Below are positions 27,161 to 38,766 of a stretch of 64,000 nucleotides of DNA, piece after piece. The notes under the pieces were generated by a model. The model did no database searches and was not told the DNA's origin. It was given only the letters and a program-made list of their open reading frames with translations. The translations under genes were made by a program, and so were the position numbers. This DNA comes from Burkholderia guangdongensis (GTDB lineage: Bacteria; Pseudomonadota; Gammaproteobacteria; Burkholderiales; Burkholderiaceae). Position 1 is the first letter of the stretch. The number at the start of each line of letters is the position of its first letter. The stretch is taken from contig NZ_JACBNX010000010.1 in assembly GCF_013403875.1 (NCBI RefSeq), forward strand, positions 1 through 64,000, in the 5' to 3' direction.

Positions 27161-29755
27161 TCATGCCGCCTGCGACGATTCGAGGAAATCCTGCGCGAAG
27201 CGCTGCAGCACGCCGCCCGCATCGTAGATCGACACCTCCTCGGCCGTATCGAGCCGGCACGTGACCGGCACCTCGACGCGCTCGCCGCTCTTCCGCTGGA
27301 TCACGAGCGTCAGATCCGCGCGCGGCGTGCGCTCGCCGATCACGTCGAACGTCTCGGTGCCGTCGATGCCGAGCGTCGTGCGATTCACGCCGGGCTTGAA
27401 CTCGAGCGGCAGCACGCCCATCCCGATCAGGTTCGTGCGGTGAATCCGCTCGAAGCCTTCCGCGACGATCGCCTCGACGCCCGCGAGCCGCACGCCCTTC
27501 GCGGCCCAGTCGCGCGACGAGCCCTGCCCGTAGTCGGCGCCCGCGATCACGATCAGCGGCTGCTTGCGGTTCATGTAGGTCTCGATCGCTTCCCACATCC
27601 GCATCACGTTGCCTTCCGGCTCGACGCGCGCGAGCGAGCCCTTCTTCACCGCGCCGTCGACGACCGCCATCTCGTTGACGAGCGTCGGGTTCGCGAACGT
27701 CGCGCGCTGTGCAGTCAGGTGATCGCCGCGGTGCGTCGCGTACGAGTTGAAGTCCTCTTCCGGCAGGCCCATCTTCGCCAGATATTCGCCGGCCGCACTG
27801 TTCGCGAGGATCGCGTTCGACGGCGACAAGTGATCGGTCGTGATGTTGTCGCCGAGCACCGCGAGCGCGCGCATGCCCCGCAGCGTGCGCTCGCCCGCGA
27901 GCGCGCCTTCCCAGTACGGCGGACGGCGAATGTACGTGCTCTGCGCGCGCCAGTCATAGAGCGGCGCCGCGCGCTCGCCCGCGTCCGCCACGCGCGCGAA
28001 CATCGGTTCGTAGACCTTGCGGAACTGCTCGGGCTTCACGCTCGACGCGACGATCGCATCGATCTCCTCGTCGGTCGGCCAGATATCCTTCAGCGTGACC
28101 GGCTTGCCGTCGGCGTCGTGGCCGAGCACGTCCTTCTCGATGTCGAAGCGGATCGTGCCCGCGATCGCGTACGCGACGACGAGCGGCGGCGACGCGAGGA
28201 ACGCCTGCTTCGCATACGGATGGATCCGGCCGTCGAAGTTGCGGTTGCCGGACAGCACGGCGGTCGCGTACAGATCGCGCTCGACGATCTCCTGCTGGAT
28301 CGTCGGATCGAGCGCGCCCGACATGCCGTTGCAGGTCGTGCACGCGAACGCGACGATCCCGAAGCCGAGCTTCTCGAGATCGGGCAGCAGGTTCGCCTCC
28401 TCCAGATACAGCTCGACCGCCTTCGATCCCGGCGCGAGCGAGCTCTTGACCCACGGCTTGCGCGTGAGGCCGCGCGCGTTCGCGTTGCGCGCGAGCAGGC
28501 CCGCCGCGATCACGTTGCGCGGGTTGCTCGTGTTCGTGCAGCTCGTGATCGCCGCGATGATCACCGCGCCGTCGGGCATCTGGCCCGGCGTTTCTTCCCA
28601 CTTCGCGGCGATCCCGCGCGCGGCGAGATCGGACGTCGGCAGCCGCTTGTGCGGATTCGACGGACCCGCCATGTTGCGCACCACGCCCGACAGATCGAAC
28701 GTCAGCGTGCGCTCGTACTGCGCGTGATTCAGCGTGTCGGCCCACAGGCCCGCCTGCTTCGCGTATGTCTCGACGAGCAACACCTGCTCATCGGTGCGGC
28801 CGGTCAGACGCAGATAGTCGATCGTCTGGCCGTCGATGAAGAACATCGCGGCCGTCGCGCCGTATTCGGGCGCCATGTTCGAGATCGTCGCGCGGTCGCC
28901 GAGCGTGAGGCTCGACGCGCCTGCACCGCGAAACTCCAGATACGCGCCGACGACCTTCTCCTTGCGCAAGAACTCGGTCAGCGCGAGCACCACGTCGGTC
29001 GCGGTGATGCCGGGCTGGCGCTTGCCGGTCAGCTCGACGCCGACGATGTCCGGCAGCCGCATCCACGACGCGCGGCCGAGCATCACGTTCTCCGCCTCGA
29101 GCCCGCCGACGCCGACCGCGATCACGCCGAGCGCGTCGACGTGCGGCGTGTGGCTGTCGGTGCCGACGCAGGTGTCCGGATACGCGACGCCGTTCTGCGC
29201 CTGGATCACCGGCGACATCTTCTCCAGGTTGATCTGGTGCATGATGCCGTTGCCGGGCGGGATCACGTCGACGTTCTCGAATGCCTTCTTCGTCCATTCG
29301 ATGAAGTGGAAGCGATCCTCGTTGCGGCGATCCTCGATCGCGCGGTTCTTCGCGAACGCGTCCGGATCGAAGCCGCCGCATTCGACGGCCAGCGAGTGAT
29401 CGACGATCAGCTGCACCGGCACGACCGGATTCACCTTCGCCGGATCGCCGCCGGCGTCCGCGATCGCGTCGCGCAGGCCCGCGAGATCGACGAGCGCGGT
29501 CTGGCCGAGGATGTCGTGGCAGACGACGCGCGCCGGGAACCACGGGAAATCGCGCTCGCGCTTGCGCTCGATCAGCTGTTTCAGCGAATCGGCGAGAATC
29601 GACGGATCGCAGCGGCGCACGAGGTTCTCGGCGAGCACGCGCGACGTGTACGGCAGCGCGTCGTACGCGCCGGGCTGAATCGCGTCGACGGCTTCACGCG
29701 CGTCGAAATAGTCGAGCGACGTGCCGGGCAGGGGTTTGCGGTAGGCGGTATTCAT
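27161..29755 (-). CDS. acnD: 2-methylcitrate dehydratase (Fe-S dependent) AcnD
   Basis: An 864-residue aconitase-family enzyme that dehydrates 2-methylcitrate in the propionate pathway. The [4Fe-4S] cluster cysteines are in TSCTNTSNP and FACTTCNGMSG. Substrate motifs are CVGTDSHTPHVDALG, GNRNFDGRIHP and GADYGQGSSRDWAAKG. The gene lies directly between prpC and prpF, the arrangement that distinguishes AcnD from housekeeping aconitases; the AcnD/PrpF pair replaces PrpD. The start at 29755 (MNTAYRKPLPGTSLDY) follows the family; an earlier start adds four residues. Confidence 0.96.
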   Translation of the reverse strand: MNTAYRKPLPGTSLDYFDAREAVDAIQPGAYDALPYTSRVLAENLVRRCDPSILADSLKQLIERKRERDFPWFPARVVCHDILGQTALVDLAGLRDAIADAGGDPAKVNPVVPVQLIVDHSLAVECGGFDPDAFAKNRAIEDRRNEDRFHFIEWTKKAFENVDVIPPGNGIMHQINLEKMSPVIQAQNGVAYPDTCVGTDSHTPHVDALGVIAVGVGGLEAENVMLGRASWMRLPDIVGVELTGKRQPGITATDVVLALTEFLRKEKVVGAYLEFRGAGASSLTLGDRATISNMAPEYGATAAMFFIDGQTIDYLRLTGRTDEQVLLVETYAKQAGLWADTLNHAQYERTLTFDLSGVVRNMAGPSNPHKRLPTSDLAARGIAAKWEETPGQMPDGAVIIAAITSCTNTSNPRNVIAAGLLARNANARGLTRKPWVKSSLAPGSKAVELYLEEANLLPDLEKLGFGIVAFACTTCNGMSGALDPTIQQEIVERDLYATAVLSGNRNFDGRIHPYAKQAFLASPPLVVAYAIAGTIRFDIEKDVLGHDADGKPVTLKDIWPTDEEIDAIVASSVKPEQFRKVYEPMFARVADAGERAAPLYDWRAQSTYIRRPPYWEGALAGERTLRGMRALAVLGDNITTDHLSPSNAILANSAAGEYLAKMGLPEEDFNSYATHRGDHLTAQRATFANPTLVNEMAVVDGAVKKGSLARVEPEGNVMRMWEAIETYMNRKQPLIVIAGADYGQGSSRDWAAKGVRLAGVEAIVAEGFERIHRTNLIGMGVLPLEFKPGVNRTTLGIDGTETFDVIGERTPRADLTLVIQRKSGERVEVPVTCRLDTAEEVSIYDAGGVLQRFAQDFLESSQAA

Positions 29756-29831
29756 GATGTGGGGCAACCTGGAGTATGACGTTCAGGCGGCACCGGCCAG
29801 CGCTCGCGCGGCCGATGCCGCCTGCTTCCGA

Positions 29832-31004
29832 TCAGCGCTTCTCGATCGGCACGAACTTCAGATCTTCCGGGCCGGTGTAGTTCGCGCTCGGGCGGATGAT
29901 CTTGTTGTCGACGCGCTGCTCGATGATGTGCGCGCTCCAGCCGGACGTGCGCGAGATCACGAACAGCGGCGTGAACATCGCGGTCGGCACGCCCATCATG
30001 TGATACGACACCGCGCTGAACCAGTCGAGGTTCGGGAACATCTTCTTCGCGTCCCACATCACCGATTCGAGGCGCTCGGCGATGCTGAACAGCTTCATGT
30101 CGCCCGCTTCATTCGACAGTTTGCGCGCGACTTCCTTGATCACCTTGTTGCGCGGATCGGAGATCGTGTAGACCGGGTGGCCGAAACCGATCACGACTTC
30201 CTTGTTCTCGACGCGGCGGCGAATGTCGCCTTCCGCCTCGTCCGGCGTGCGGTAGCGGCTCTGGATCTCGTATGCGACCTCGTTCGCGCCGCCGTGCTTC
30301 GGCCCGCGCAGCGCGCCGATCGCGCCGGTGATCGCCGAGTAGATGTCGGAGCCCGTGCCCGCGATCACGCGGCCGGTGAACGTCGACGCGTTGAACTCGT
30401 GCTCCGCGTACAGGATCAGCGACGTGTGCATCGCGTCGACCCACGACTTCGACGGCGTCTTGCCGTGCAGCAGGTGCAGGAAGTGGCCGCCGATCGAGTC
30501 GTCGTCGGTTTCGGTCTCGATTCGCTTGCCGTTGTGCGAGAAGTGATACCAGTACAGCAGCATCGAACCCAGCGACGCCATCAGGCGGTCGGCGATGTCG
30601 CGCGCGCCGGGCAGGTTGTGGTCGTCCTTCTCCGGCAGCACGGTGCCGAGCACCGACACGCCGGTGCGCATCACGTCCATCGGATGCGCGGATGCCGGAA
30701 TCTGCTCGAGCGCGGCCTTCAGCGCGTTCGGCAGGCCGCGCATCGCGCGCAGCTTCGTCTTGTACGCGGCGAGCTCGGTCAGGTTCGGCAGCGTCTCGTG
30801 CACGAGCAGGTGCGCGATCTCCTCGAACTCGCACGATTCGGCGACGTCGAGAATGTCGTAGCCGCGATAGTGCAGGTCGTTGCCGGTCTTGCCGACCGTG
30901 CAGAGTGCGGTGTTGCCGGCCGTCACGCCCGACAGCGCAACCGATTTCTTCGGCTTGAATGCGCCTGCGGCGGCCGGTGCTGCTGCGTCTTTCGTCTCGC
31001 TCAT
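29832..31004 (-). CDS. prpC: 2-methylcitrate synthase
   Basis: A 390-residue citrate synthase-fold enzyme that condenses propionyl-CoA and oxaloacetate to 2-methylcitrate. Family motifs are [35 protein letters not shown] with the catalytic His, GPKHGGANE, and [13 protein letters not shown]. The conserved Asp lies in the late [20 protein letters not shown] region near the [14 protein letters not shown] end. It begins with a short Ala-rich extension ([15 protein letters not shown]). It lies 50 bases after prpB in the operon. Confidence 0.96.
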   Translation of the reverse strand: MSETKDAAAPAAAGAFKPKKSVALSGVTAGNTALCTVGKTGNDLHYRGYDILDVAESCEFEEIAHLLVHETLPNLTELAAYKTKLRAMRGLPNALKAALEQIPASAHPMDVMRTGVSVLGTVLPEKDDHNLPGARDIADRLMASLGSMLLYWYHFSHNGKRIETETDDDSIGGHFLHLLHGKTPSKSWVDAMHTSLILYAEHEFNASTFTGRVIAGTGSDIYSAITGAIGALRGPKHGGANEVAYEIQSRYRTPDEAEGDIRRRVENKEVVIGFGHPVYTISDPRNKVIKEVARKLSNEAGDMKLFSIAERLESVMWDAKKMFPNLDWFSAVSYHMMGVPTAMFTPLFVISRTSGWSAHIIEQRVDNKIIRPSANYTGPEDLKFVPIEKR

Positions 31005-31054
31005 GTTGATGCTCTCCTGTATTCCAATGTCATGCCGGTGCGCTCGCGCGCACG

Positions 31055-31945
31055 TCACTTCTTGCCTTGCGCGAACAGCGCATCGAGCTTCTGTTCGTAC
31101 GCGTGGTAGCCGAGGTAGTCGTAGAGTTCGGCGCGCGTCTGCATCGTCGGCACGGCCGCCTTCTGCGTGCCGTCGCGGCGCAGCGTCTCGTAGAAGTTCA
31201 GCGCCGCCTTGTTCATCGCGCGATACGCACCGCAACAATACAGCGCGATGTCGACGTCCGCCGTGCGCAGCTCGTCGAGTGTAAACAAAGGCGTCGAACC
31301 GAACTCGGTCAGGTTCGCGAGGATCGGCACCTTGACGGCCGCGCGGAAGCGCTTGTAGTCGTCGAGCGACTTCATCGCCTCGGGGAAGATCATGTCCGCG
31401 CCCGCCTCGACGTAAGCGACCGCGCGCTCGATCGCCGCGTCGATCCCTTCGGCCGCGGCCGCGTCGGTGCGCGCCATGATCACGAACTGGTCGTCGGTGC
31501 GCGCGTCGACCGCGGCTTTCACGCGATCGACCATCTCTTCGGTCGGCACGACTTCCTTGCCCGGCCGGTGGCCGCAACGCTTCTGGCCGACCTGGTCTTC
31601 CAGATGCACGGCAGCGACCCCTGCCTTGATGAACGACTTGACCGTGCGCGCGATGTTGAACGCGCCGCCCCAGCCGGTATCGATGTCGACGAGCAGCGGC
31701 AGCGACGTCGCATTCGTGATCCGGTTCGCGTCGATCAGCACGTCTTCCATCGTGCTGATCCCGAGGTCCGGAATGCCGAGCGAGTTCGCGGCGACGCCGC
31801 CACCCGACAGGTAGACGGCCTTGAAGCCGACCGCCTCGGCCATCTTCGCCGCGTACGCGGTGATCGCGCCGACGACCTGCAGCGGCTGCTCCGCCGCGAC
31901 TGCCGCGCGGAACTTCGCGCCCGCGCTCGTGATTTGATTGCTCAT
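31055..31945 (-). CDS. prpB: 2-methylisocitrate lyase
   Basis: A 296-residue isocitrate-lyase-superfamily enzyme that splits 2-methylisocitrate into pyruvate and succinate. The catalytic loop KRCGH is at 122-126 with nucleophilic Cys124, and the Mg-binding Asp set includes VDIDTGWGG (87-94). It is the first gene of the operon. The ATG at 31945 has a GAGGAGA Shine-Dalgarno eight bases upstream. A sigma-54 promoter lies about 33 bases further upstream. Confidence 0.96.
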   Translation of the reverse strand: MSNQITSAGAKFRAAVAAEQPLQVVGAITAYAAKMAEAVGFKAVYLSGGGVAANSLGIPDLGISTMEDVLIDANRITNATSLPLLVDIDTGWGGAFNIARTVKSFIKAGVAAVHLEDQVGQKRCGHRPGKEVVPTEEMVDRVKAAVDARTDDQFVIMARTDAAAAEGIDAAIERAVAYVEAGADMIFPEAMKSLDDYKRFRAAVKVPILANLTEFGSTPLFTLDELRTADVDIALYCCGAYRAMNKAALNFYETLRRDGTQKAAVPTMQTRAELYDYLGYHAYEQKLDALFAQGKK

Positions 31946-31977
31946 GAACCGTCTCCTCAATGGAACGGACGTTAAAC

Positions 31978-31993
31978 AGCAATTACCGGGCCA
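31978..31993 (-). promoter_or_regulatory. Sigma-54 promoter of prpB-prpC-acnD-prpF
   Basis: Read on the minus strand, TGGCCCGGTAATTGCT matches the -24/-12 consensus TGGCACG-N4-TTGCW at 15 of the defined positions with one change (C for A). Spacing between the GG and GC elements is exact. Transcription would begin near 31967, leaving a leader of about 20 bases before prpB. The divergent prpR encodes a sigma-54 activator with GAFTGA, which agrees. Confidence 0.88.
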
Positions 31994-32056
31994 GCTCGTG
32001 CAAATGCGCTAAACCCCTGATTCTTAAGCGTCCCGCGGCGCGGGCCGACCATCAGA

Positions 32057-32097
32057 CGATTTCATTTTGGAAATCATCGATTCCAAAAATGAAATCG
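32057..32097. promoter_or_regulatory. Long inverted repeat, probable PrpR binding site
   Basis: Perfect 12-bp outer arms CGATTTCATTTT (32057-32068) and its complement (32086-32097) enclose a further imperfect pairing GGAAATC/GATTCC around the centre near 32077. The element lies about 65-105 bases upstream of the sigma-54 promoter and ends 20 bases before the prpR start. It could serve both as the enhancer-like site for activation of prpB and as an autoregulatory site for prpR. Confidence 0.8.
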
Positions 32098-32117
32098 CAC
32101 GCGCATAATCGGCGATC

Positions 32118-34181
<2,064 letters not shown>

Positions 34182-34378
34182 AGGACGGCGGTGGACGGCG
34201 CTTTCGCCGCGCCGGTCCGCATGGCCGTCCGAATGGCCAACATTGCGCTCCCCGCCTCGCAAATCGCCGCGCAACGCCTATACTCCCCGGGCGATCGCAA
34301 GAGAAAGACCGCTCCACGCGCATCCGGCGCCCGTGCCGCGCCGATGGCGTCCCGACGACAATAACCGGGGGACTTGCC

Positions 34379-35752
34379 GTGCCGACCATTCTTCCGAACG
34401 TCAAGCACATCGTCGTCGTCATGTTCGAGAACCGCTCGTTCGATACGATGCTAGGCTGGCTCTACGACGGCGCGGCGCCGAACGTCGTGCTGCCGCCGGA
34501 CAGCCCGCCGAAGTTCGACGGCGTCGATCCGTCGATGATCAATCCGACGCATGCCGGCGTGCCGGTCCATGTGACGCAATCCGCTGCGAGCTACACAACG
34601 CCGGACGTCGATCCTCAGGAAACCTTCGTGAACGTCACGCAGCAGTTGCTCGGCCCGAACGGCAACGGCACGCCGGCGCCGATGCAGGATTTCGTCAGGA
34701 ACTACGAAACGACGGCGACGACCGACCCGACGCAGGTGATGCAGTGCTACAGCGTGGCCCAACTGCCTGTGCTCGCGACGCTCGCACGCGCGTACGCGGT
34801 GTCGGACGCGTGGTTCGCGTCGGTGCCGAGCCAGACTTGGCCGAACCGTGCGTTCGTGCACGCTGGCACGTCGAACGGTCACGTCGACAACGGCAGTCCG
34901 CCCGACCCACTCGACTGGGACGTGCCGACGATCTTCAACGTGCTGAGCGCGGTGGGCGCAAGCTGGGCCGTCTATCACGACACGGTAATCGCGCCGCCGC
35001 TCACGGGCGTGATGTTTCCGAAACTGTGGGGAAACCCGAACTTCAAGGGTTTTCCAGCATTCGTCGACGCATGCGCAACCGGCACGCTACCGCAGTATTC
35101 GTTCATCGAGCCGAGCTTCCTCGCCGGCGCGAACGACATGCATCCGCCGCACGACGTGCGCGCGGCCGATGCGTTCCTGCATCAGATCTGGACGGCCGTC
35201 AGCACGTCGCCACGATGGAAGGAGACGATGCTCGTCGTTACGTTCGACGAGCACGGCGGCTGCTTCGATCACGTGGTGCCGCCCGGCAACGCGGCGCCGC
35301 CGGACTCCGCGAGCGCGCCCGGCGACCAGAACTTCGGCTTCGACCGCTTCGGCGTGCGCGTGCCGGCCGTCGTCGTGTCGCCGTACATCGCGTCGGGCAC
35401 GGTGTTCCGGTCGCCGACGGCGACGCCGTACGATCACACGTCGATCCTCGCTACGCTGCGCGACTGGCTCGGCATTCCTGCCGACAAGATGCTGAAGAGC
35501 CAGCGCATCGCGCAAGCACCGACGCTCGCGCCAGTGCTGACGCTCGACGCGCCGCGCACCGATCTGCCCGACGTCGACGCGCCCGCGGCGACGTTCGTCG
35601 AGCCTGCGACGACGCTGCCGCTGAACGACCTGCAGAAGAGTCTCGTGACGGGCGCCGCGCGGCAGGCCGGACTGGATCCGGCCGCCACGCTGAAGACGAT
35701 GACCACGCGGCAGCACGCGGTCGATTTCTTCCAGCAGCAGCAGTCGAATTAG
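34379..35752 (+). CDS. Phospholipase C / acid phosphatase-like phosphoesterase
   Basis: A 457-residue phosphoesterase-family protein (the PLC/AcpA group). The N-terminal HIVVVMFENRSFDTMLGWL supplies the ENRSFD motif with Asn and Ser metal or nucleophile residues, and VTFDEHGGCFDHVVPP supplies the second metal site. The start is taken as GTG at 34379 with GGGGGA nine bases upstream; no signal peptide is then visible, which is unusual for secreted phospholipases. The sequence ends in a Gln-rich tail (DFFQQQQSN). Base composition is slightly less GC-rich than neighbouring genes. The substrate may be a phospholipid or phosphomonoester. Confidence 0.85.
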   Translation: MPTILPNVKHIVVVMFENRSFDTMLGWLYDGAAPNVVLPPDSPPKFDGVDPSMINPTHAGVPVHVTQSAASYTTPDVDPQETFVNVTQQLLGPNGNGTPAPMQDFVRNYETTATTDPTQVMQCYSVAQLPVLATLARAYAVSDAWFASVPSQTWPNRAFVHAGTSNGHVDNGSPPDPLDWDVPTIFNVLSAVGASWAVYHDTVIAPPLTGVMFPKLWGNPNFKGFPAFVDACATGTLPQYSFIEPSFLAGANDMHPPHDVRAADAFLHQIWTAVSTSPRWKETMLVVTFDEHGGCFDHVVPPGNAAPPDSASAPGDQNFGFDRFGVRVPAVVVSPYIASGTVFRSPTATPYDHTSILATLRDWLGIPADKMLKSQRIAQAPTLAPVLTLDAPRTDLPDVDAPAATFVEPATTLPLNDLQKSLVTGAARQAGLDPAATLKTMTTRQHAVDFFQQQQSN

Positions 35753-35824
35753 TCAGCGGGTGGGCGGGCGGCGCGGCACGCGGCCGGCTGCCCGCCTTCA
35801 GCCGGATGCGGCCGGATGCGGCCG

Positions 35825-36673
35825 TCAGCCGGCCGCGCGGGTGGCCTGCAACTGCTCGCCGAGCCCGGCGATGCCGAGCCGCACGGTTTGCCCCGGCTTC
35901 AGGAACACCGGTGCGGGCTTGATGCCCATCCCGACGCCGGGCGGCGTGCCGGTCGAGATCACGTCGCCGGGCTGCAGCGTCATGATGCGCGACAGATACG
36001 CGACCAGCTGCGCGACCGTGAAGACCATCGTGCGCGTGTTGCCGCTCTGATAGCGATGACCGTCGACTTCGAGCCACAGATCGAGCTGCTGCGGATCCGG
36101 CACGTCGTCGCGCGTGACCAGCCACGGGCCGATCGGGCCGAACGTGTCGAAGCCCTTGCCCTTGTCCCACTGCGTGCCGTGCTCGAGCTGCCATTCGCGC
36201 TCGGTCACGTCGTTGACGACGCAGTAGCCGGCGACGTAATCGAGCGCGCTCGCCTCGTCGACGTTCTTGCACGCGGCACCGATCACGACGCCGAGTTCGA
36301 CTTCCCAGTCGGTCTTCTTCGAATCCTTCGGAATCTCGATGCCGTCGTCCGGCCCGCAGATGCAGCTCGTCCACTTGCCGAACACGATGGGCTCGGTCGG
36401 CACCGGCTGCCCGGTCTCGGCCGCGTGGTCCACATAGTTCAGGCCGATGCCGATGAACTTGCCGACCCGGCCGACGCACGGCCCGATGCGCGGCTCGCCG
36501 GGCACCAGCGGCAGCGTGGCGGGATCGAGCGTGCGCAGGCGCGCGAGCCCGGCGTCGGACAACACGTCGCCGGCGAGATCGGGCACGTGCGCCGACAGAT
36601 CGCGAATCCGCCCTTGCGCGTCGAGCAGGCCGGGTTTTTCCTGGCCATGCGGGCCATAACGAAGCAGTTTCAT
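35825..36673 (-). CDS. Fumarylacetoacetate hydrolase family protein
   Basis: A 282-residue FAH-superfamily enzyme, close in length and layout to ureidoglycolate lyase / 2,4-diketo-3-deoxy-L-fuconate hydrolase proteins. Metal-site motifs are FIGIGLNYVDHAAE, then DWEVELGVVIG, and late STGTPPGVGMG. A small N-terminal domain (about residues 1-70) precedes the catalytic part. It is divergent from an IclR regulator across 587 bases and is probably its target. The substrate may be a 2-keto-3-deoxy acid or an aromatic ring-cleavage product. Confidence 0.88.
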   Translation of the reverse strand: MKLLRYGPHGQEKPGLLDAQGRIRDLSAHVPDLAGDVLSDAGLARLRTLDPATLPLVPGEPRIGPCVGRVGKFIGIGLNYVDHAAETGQPVPTEPIVFGKWTSCICGPDDGIEIPKDSKKTDWEVELGVVIGAACKNVDEASALDYVAGYCVVNDVTEREWQLEHGTQWDKGKGFDTFGPIGPWLVTRDDVPDPQQLDLWLEVDGHRYQSGNTRTMVFTVAQLVAYLSRIMTLQPGDVISTGTPPGVGMGIKPAPVFLKPGQTVRLGIAGLGEQLQATRAAG

Positions 36674-37260
36674 CGAACTCCACCTCTCTCATCGATTGCG
36701 ACAGGATATCGACGCGGCATCCTGCGACGCCGTGCCCGAGCCGGATCTCCGGCGGCGTCCGGGCGCGCTCCTGTCATGCGCATCGCGGACGGCGCGCCAC
36801 CGATCGCCGAACACGGCGATCGGTGGCGCACTTGCCTGTCGAGCTTTGTACCACCCGGGCGCCCGACATGAAATGACGGCCGTCGCATAACGACTATTGC
36901 AGCGCACGCTGACGCTGCGGTGCAGCATCGGGCAGCGCGGCGCGCGCACGGGCGAGCGGCGAGCCGCCCCGCCCTCCGTTCCGGCAGCGCAAAAATGTCG
37001 ATCGGCCACCTCGAATGGCCGAACCGCGACCGGTACTGCCAAAACATTCACAAATCCGCCATGTTTGTCATCGGAAATCGCACGACAGGCGTTTTGGTTG
37101 GGCAGGAATCAGCCGGATCGAATCTGCATTGAACATCGCTCGTTTATTATCATGCTCGATCGATCCGCGTTCGCCGGCAGACAAGCGGCGCCCGGCGCGG
37201 TGCGATCGGTGAGCCGGTCCGCAGCGCTTTCCCTCTTTCCAATGACGAGATGCACCCCCG
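36674..37260. other. 587-base intergenic region between the FAH and IclR genes, with a perfect hairpin
   Basis: No gene could be supported here. At 36794-36829 there is a perfect 16-bp inverted repeat (GCGCCACCGATCGCCG, then AACA, then its complement) without a following T-run on either strand. Downstream, from about 37000 to 37160, the sequence becomes more AT-rich and holds TTGTCATCGG- and CATTGAACATCG-like elements suitable for divergent promoters, but no box can be assigned with confidence. Confidence 0.6.
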
Positions 37261-38082
37261 ATGGACATGATGCGAGATTCGCGCTCCGCGCACGATGCCC
37301 TGGAAGACGACGGCGAGATCGAACGCTATCGCGCGCCCGCGCTCGACAAGGGGCTCGACATCCTCGAGTTGCTGGCCGAGCAGAAGGAAGGGCTCACCCG
37401 CACGGAAATCACGAAGGAGCTCGGCCGCAACGCGAGCGAAATCTACCGGATGCTCGAGCGCCTCGTCGCGCGCCGCTACGTGACGCGCTCGCCGGGCGGC
37501 GACCGCTACACGCTGAGCCTGAAGCTGTTCGCGCTTGCGCACCGGCATCCGCCGATGAACCGGCTGATCACGGAAGCGCTGCCGCCGATGCAGCGCTTCG
37601 CGGACGTGGCCGAGCAGTCGTGCCACCTGTCCGTCTATGACCGCGGCAATCTGCTCGTGATCGCGCAGATCGACGGCCCGGGCCCGTGGGGTGTGTCGGT
37701 CCGGCTCGGCTCGCGCGTCGGGCTCGTCGATACCGCGTCGGGCCGCGTGATGCTGGCGTTCCAGACCTCCGAGCAGCGTGCGCACATGCTGCTCGAGCAT
37801 CGCCGGGTCAAGGGCGAGGCCGCGCTCGACGAACAGGAGCTCGCGCGCGCATGCCAGTCGATCCGCGCCGCGGGCTTCCTGCGCCAGGAGAGCCGCCAGG
37901 CGTTCGGCGTCACCGACGTGACGTTCCCGATCCTCGGCCCGGCCGGCCATGCGATCGCGGCGCTCACCTGCCCTTACATCCGCCGGATCGACACGCACAT
38001 CGCGCCGACGATCGAGACGGTCGCCGAGCGCCTGCACGACACGGCGACCACGCTGTCGATGCGCCACGCCGCGGCGAATTGA
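37261..38082 (+). CDS. IclR family transcriptional regulator
   Basis: A 273-residue regulator. The N-terminal winged HTH (about residues 26-85: ALDKGLDILELLAEQKEGLT, then ASEIYRMLERLVARRYV) is followed by the IclR effector-binding domain (about 100-265), with RVGLVDTASGRVMLA and AFGVTDVTFPILGPAGH. The effector is unknown; FAH-family genes next to IclR regulators are common in sugar-acid catabolism. It is divergent from the FAH gene. A 9-bp GC-rich hairpin follows its end. Confidence 0.92.
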   Translation: MDMMRDSRSAHDALEDDGEIERYRAPALDKGLDILELLAEQKEGLTRTEITKELGRNASEIYRMLERLVARRYVTRSPGGDRYTLSLKLFALAHRHPPMNRLITEALPPMQRFADVAEQSCHLSVYDRGNLLVIAQIDGPGPWGVSVRLGSRVGLVDTASGRVMLAFQTSEQRAHMLLEHRRVKGEAALDEQELARACQSIRAAGFLRQESRQAFGVTDVTFPILGPAGHAIAALTCPYIRRIDTHIAPTIETVAERLHDTATTLSMRHAAAN

Positions 38083-38117
38083 CGAACCGGGCTAGAATAG
38101 CGGCCCCTCAAAAACAA

Positions 38118-38142
38118 CGCCCGCCGGCCGCAGCGGCGGGCG
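38118..38142 (+). terminator. GC-rich hairpin after iclR-type gene
   Basis: CGCCCGCCG (38118-38126) pairs perfectly with CGGCGGGCG (38134-38142) around a seven-base loop. It lies 36 bases after the IclR stop and six bases before the next ATG. No T-run follows, so it may be a weak terminator or may reduce translation of the next gene. Confidence 0.5.
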
Positions 38143-38148
38143 CGTCTC

Positions 38149-38700
38149 ATGGATGTCATGGCCAAACTTCTGACCGATCTCGAATTCCAGCGCTTTTCCG
38201 AACTTCAGCAGAAGCAGGCGAGCTTCACGATCACGCCCGACGAGGCGGACGAGTTGCGCGACATCGTCGCGCGCGCGCAGAAGAAGCGCGACGACCGCGC
38301 GTCGGCGATGCAGGCGATCGAAGCCTACATCGCGCAATTCGACATCACGCCGGACGAGCTGTTCTCGCCCGAGCAGATCGGCGACGCGGCCCGCACGTAC
38401 GGGCTGATCACGGCCACGAAGAAGGAGCGCGCACTGCCGCCGTCGATCACGTTCAACGGCAAGCCGTATCAATGGACGAAGACGTTGCCGGACAACGTCC
38501 GCGCCGCGCTGTTCGACGCATTCAAGGCAGGCGAATCCGTCAGGCGCTTCATCGCGATGCCGAAGGATGCCGCCCGCTGCGCGCTGACGATCGCCCGGCT
38601 CGAGCTCGAAACGGGCGCCGTCTATGCGGATACGCACCTCGACGAACTCGCGATCTCGCGCGAGCAGATCGCCGACGCGGCAACGAAGCTCGCCGCATAA
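38149..38700 (+). CDS. Hypothetical protein with an H-NS-like linker
   Basis: A 183-residue cytoplasmic protein, with an alternative ATG at 38158. Residues 1-60 are charged and helical (LLTDLEFQRFSELQQKQASF, DIVARAQKKRDDRASA). They are followed by AYIAQFDITPDELFSPEQI, which is close to KIEEFDITPEELGFR of the H-NS protein encoded at 41926-42213. The C-terminal half (ITFNGKPYQWTKTLPDNVRA and beyond) lacks the H-NS TWSGRGR motif and is not recognised. It may be an H-NS-interacting or divergent nucleoid protein. A tandem 23-bp array follows. Confidence 0.65.
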   Translation: MDVMAKLLTDLEFQRFSELQQKQASFTITPDEADELRDIVARAQKKRDDRASAMQAIEAYIAQFDITPDELFSPEQIGDAARTYGLITATKKERALPPSITFNGKPYQWTKTLPDNVRAALFDAFKAGESVRRFIAMPKDAARCALTIARLELETGAVYADTHLDELAISREQIADAATKLAA

Positions 38701-38766
38701 GCGAATCGCGCGACATCGATCGTGTATCGCCGTCGCGCGATTCGCGACGGCGGCGCGATGCGCGCG

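Noticed and set aside
27440..29779. A 779-residue plus-strand frame opposite acnD
   Set aside because: Antisense shadow rich in Arg and Asp with no motifs; acnD is clear on the minus strand.
29832..31982. A single 716-residue prpB-prpC fusion frame on the minus strand
   Set aside because: The upstream part is an out-of-frame shadow of prpB; prpC starts with its own ATG at 31004 and prpB is read in another frame.
36689..37051. Small minus-strand frames in the FAH-IclR gap
   Set aside because: No ribosome-binding site, Arg/Ser-rich sequence and no family; they run through the perfect hairpin.
37000..37160. Possible small RNA in the AT-richer part upstream of the IclR gene
   Set aside because: No paired promoter and terminator could be seen, so the call cannot be supported from sequence alone.
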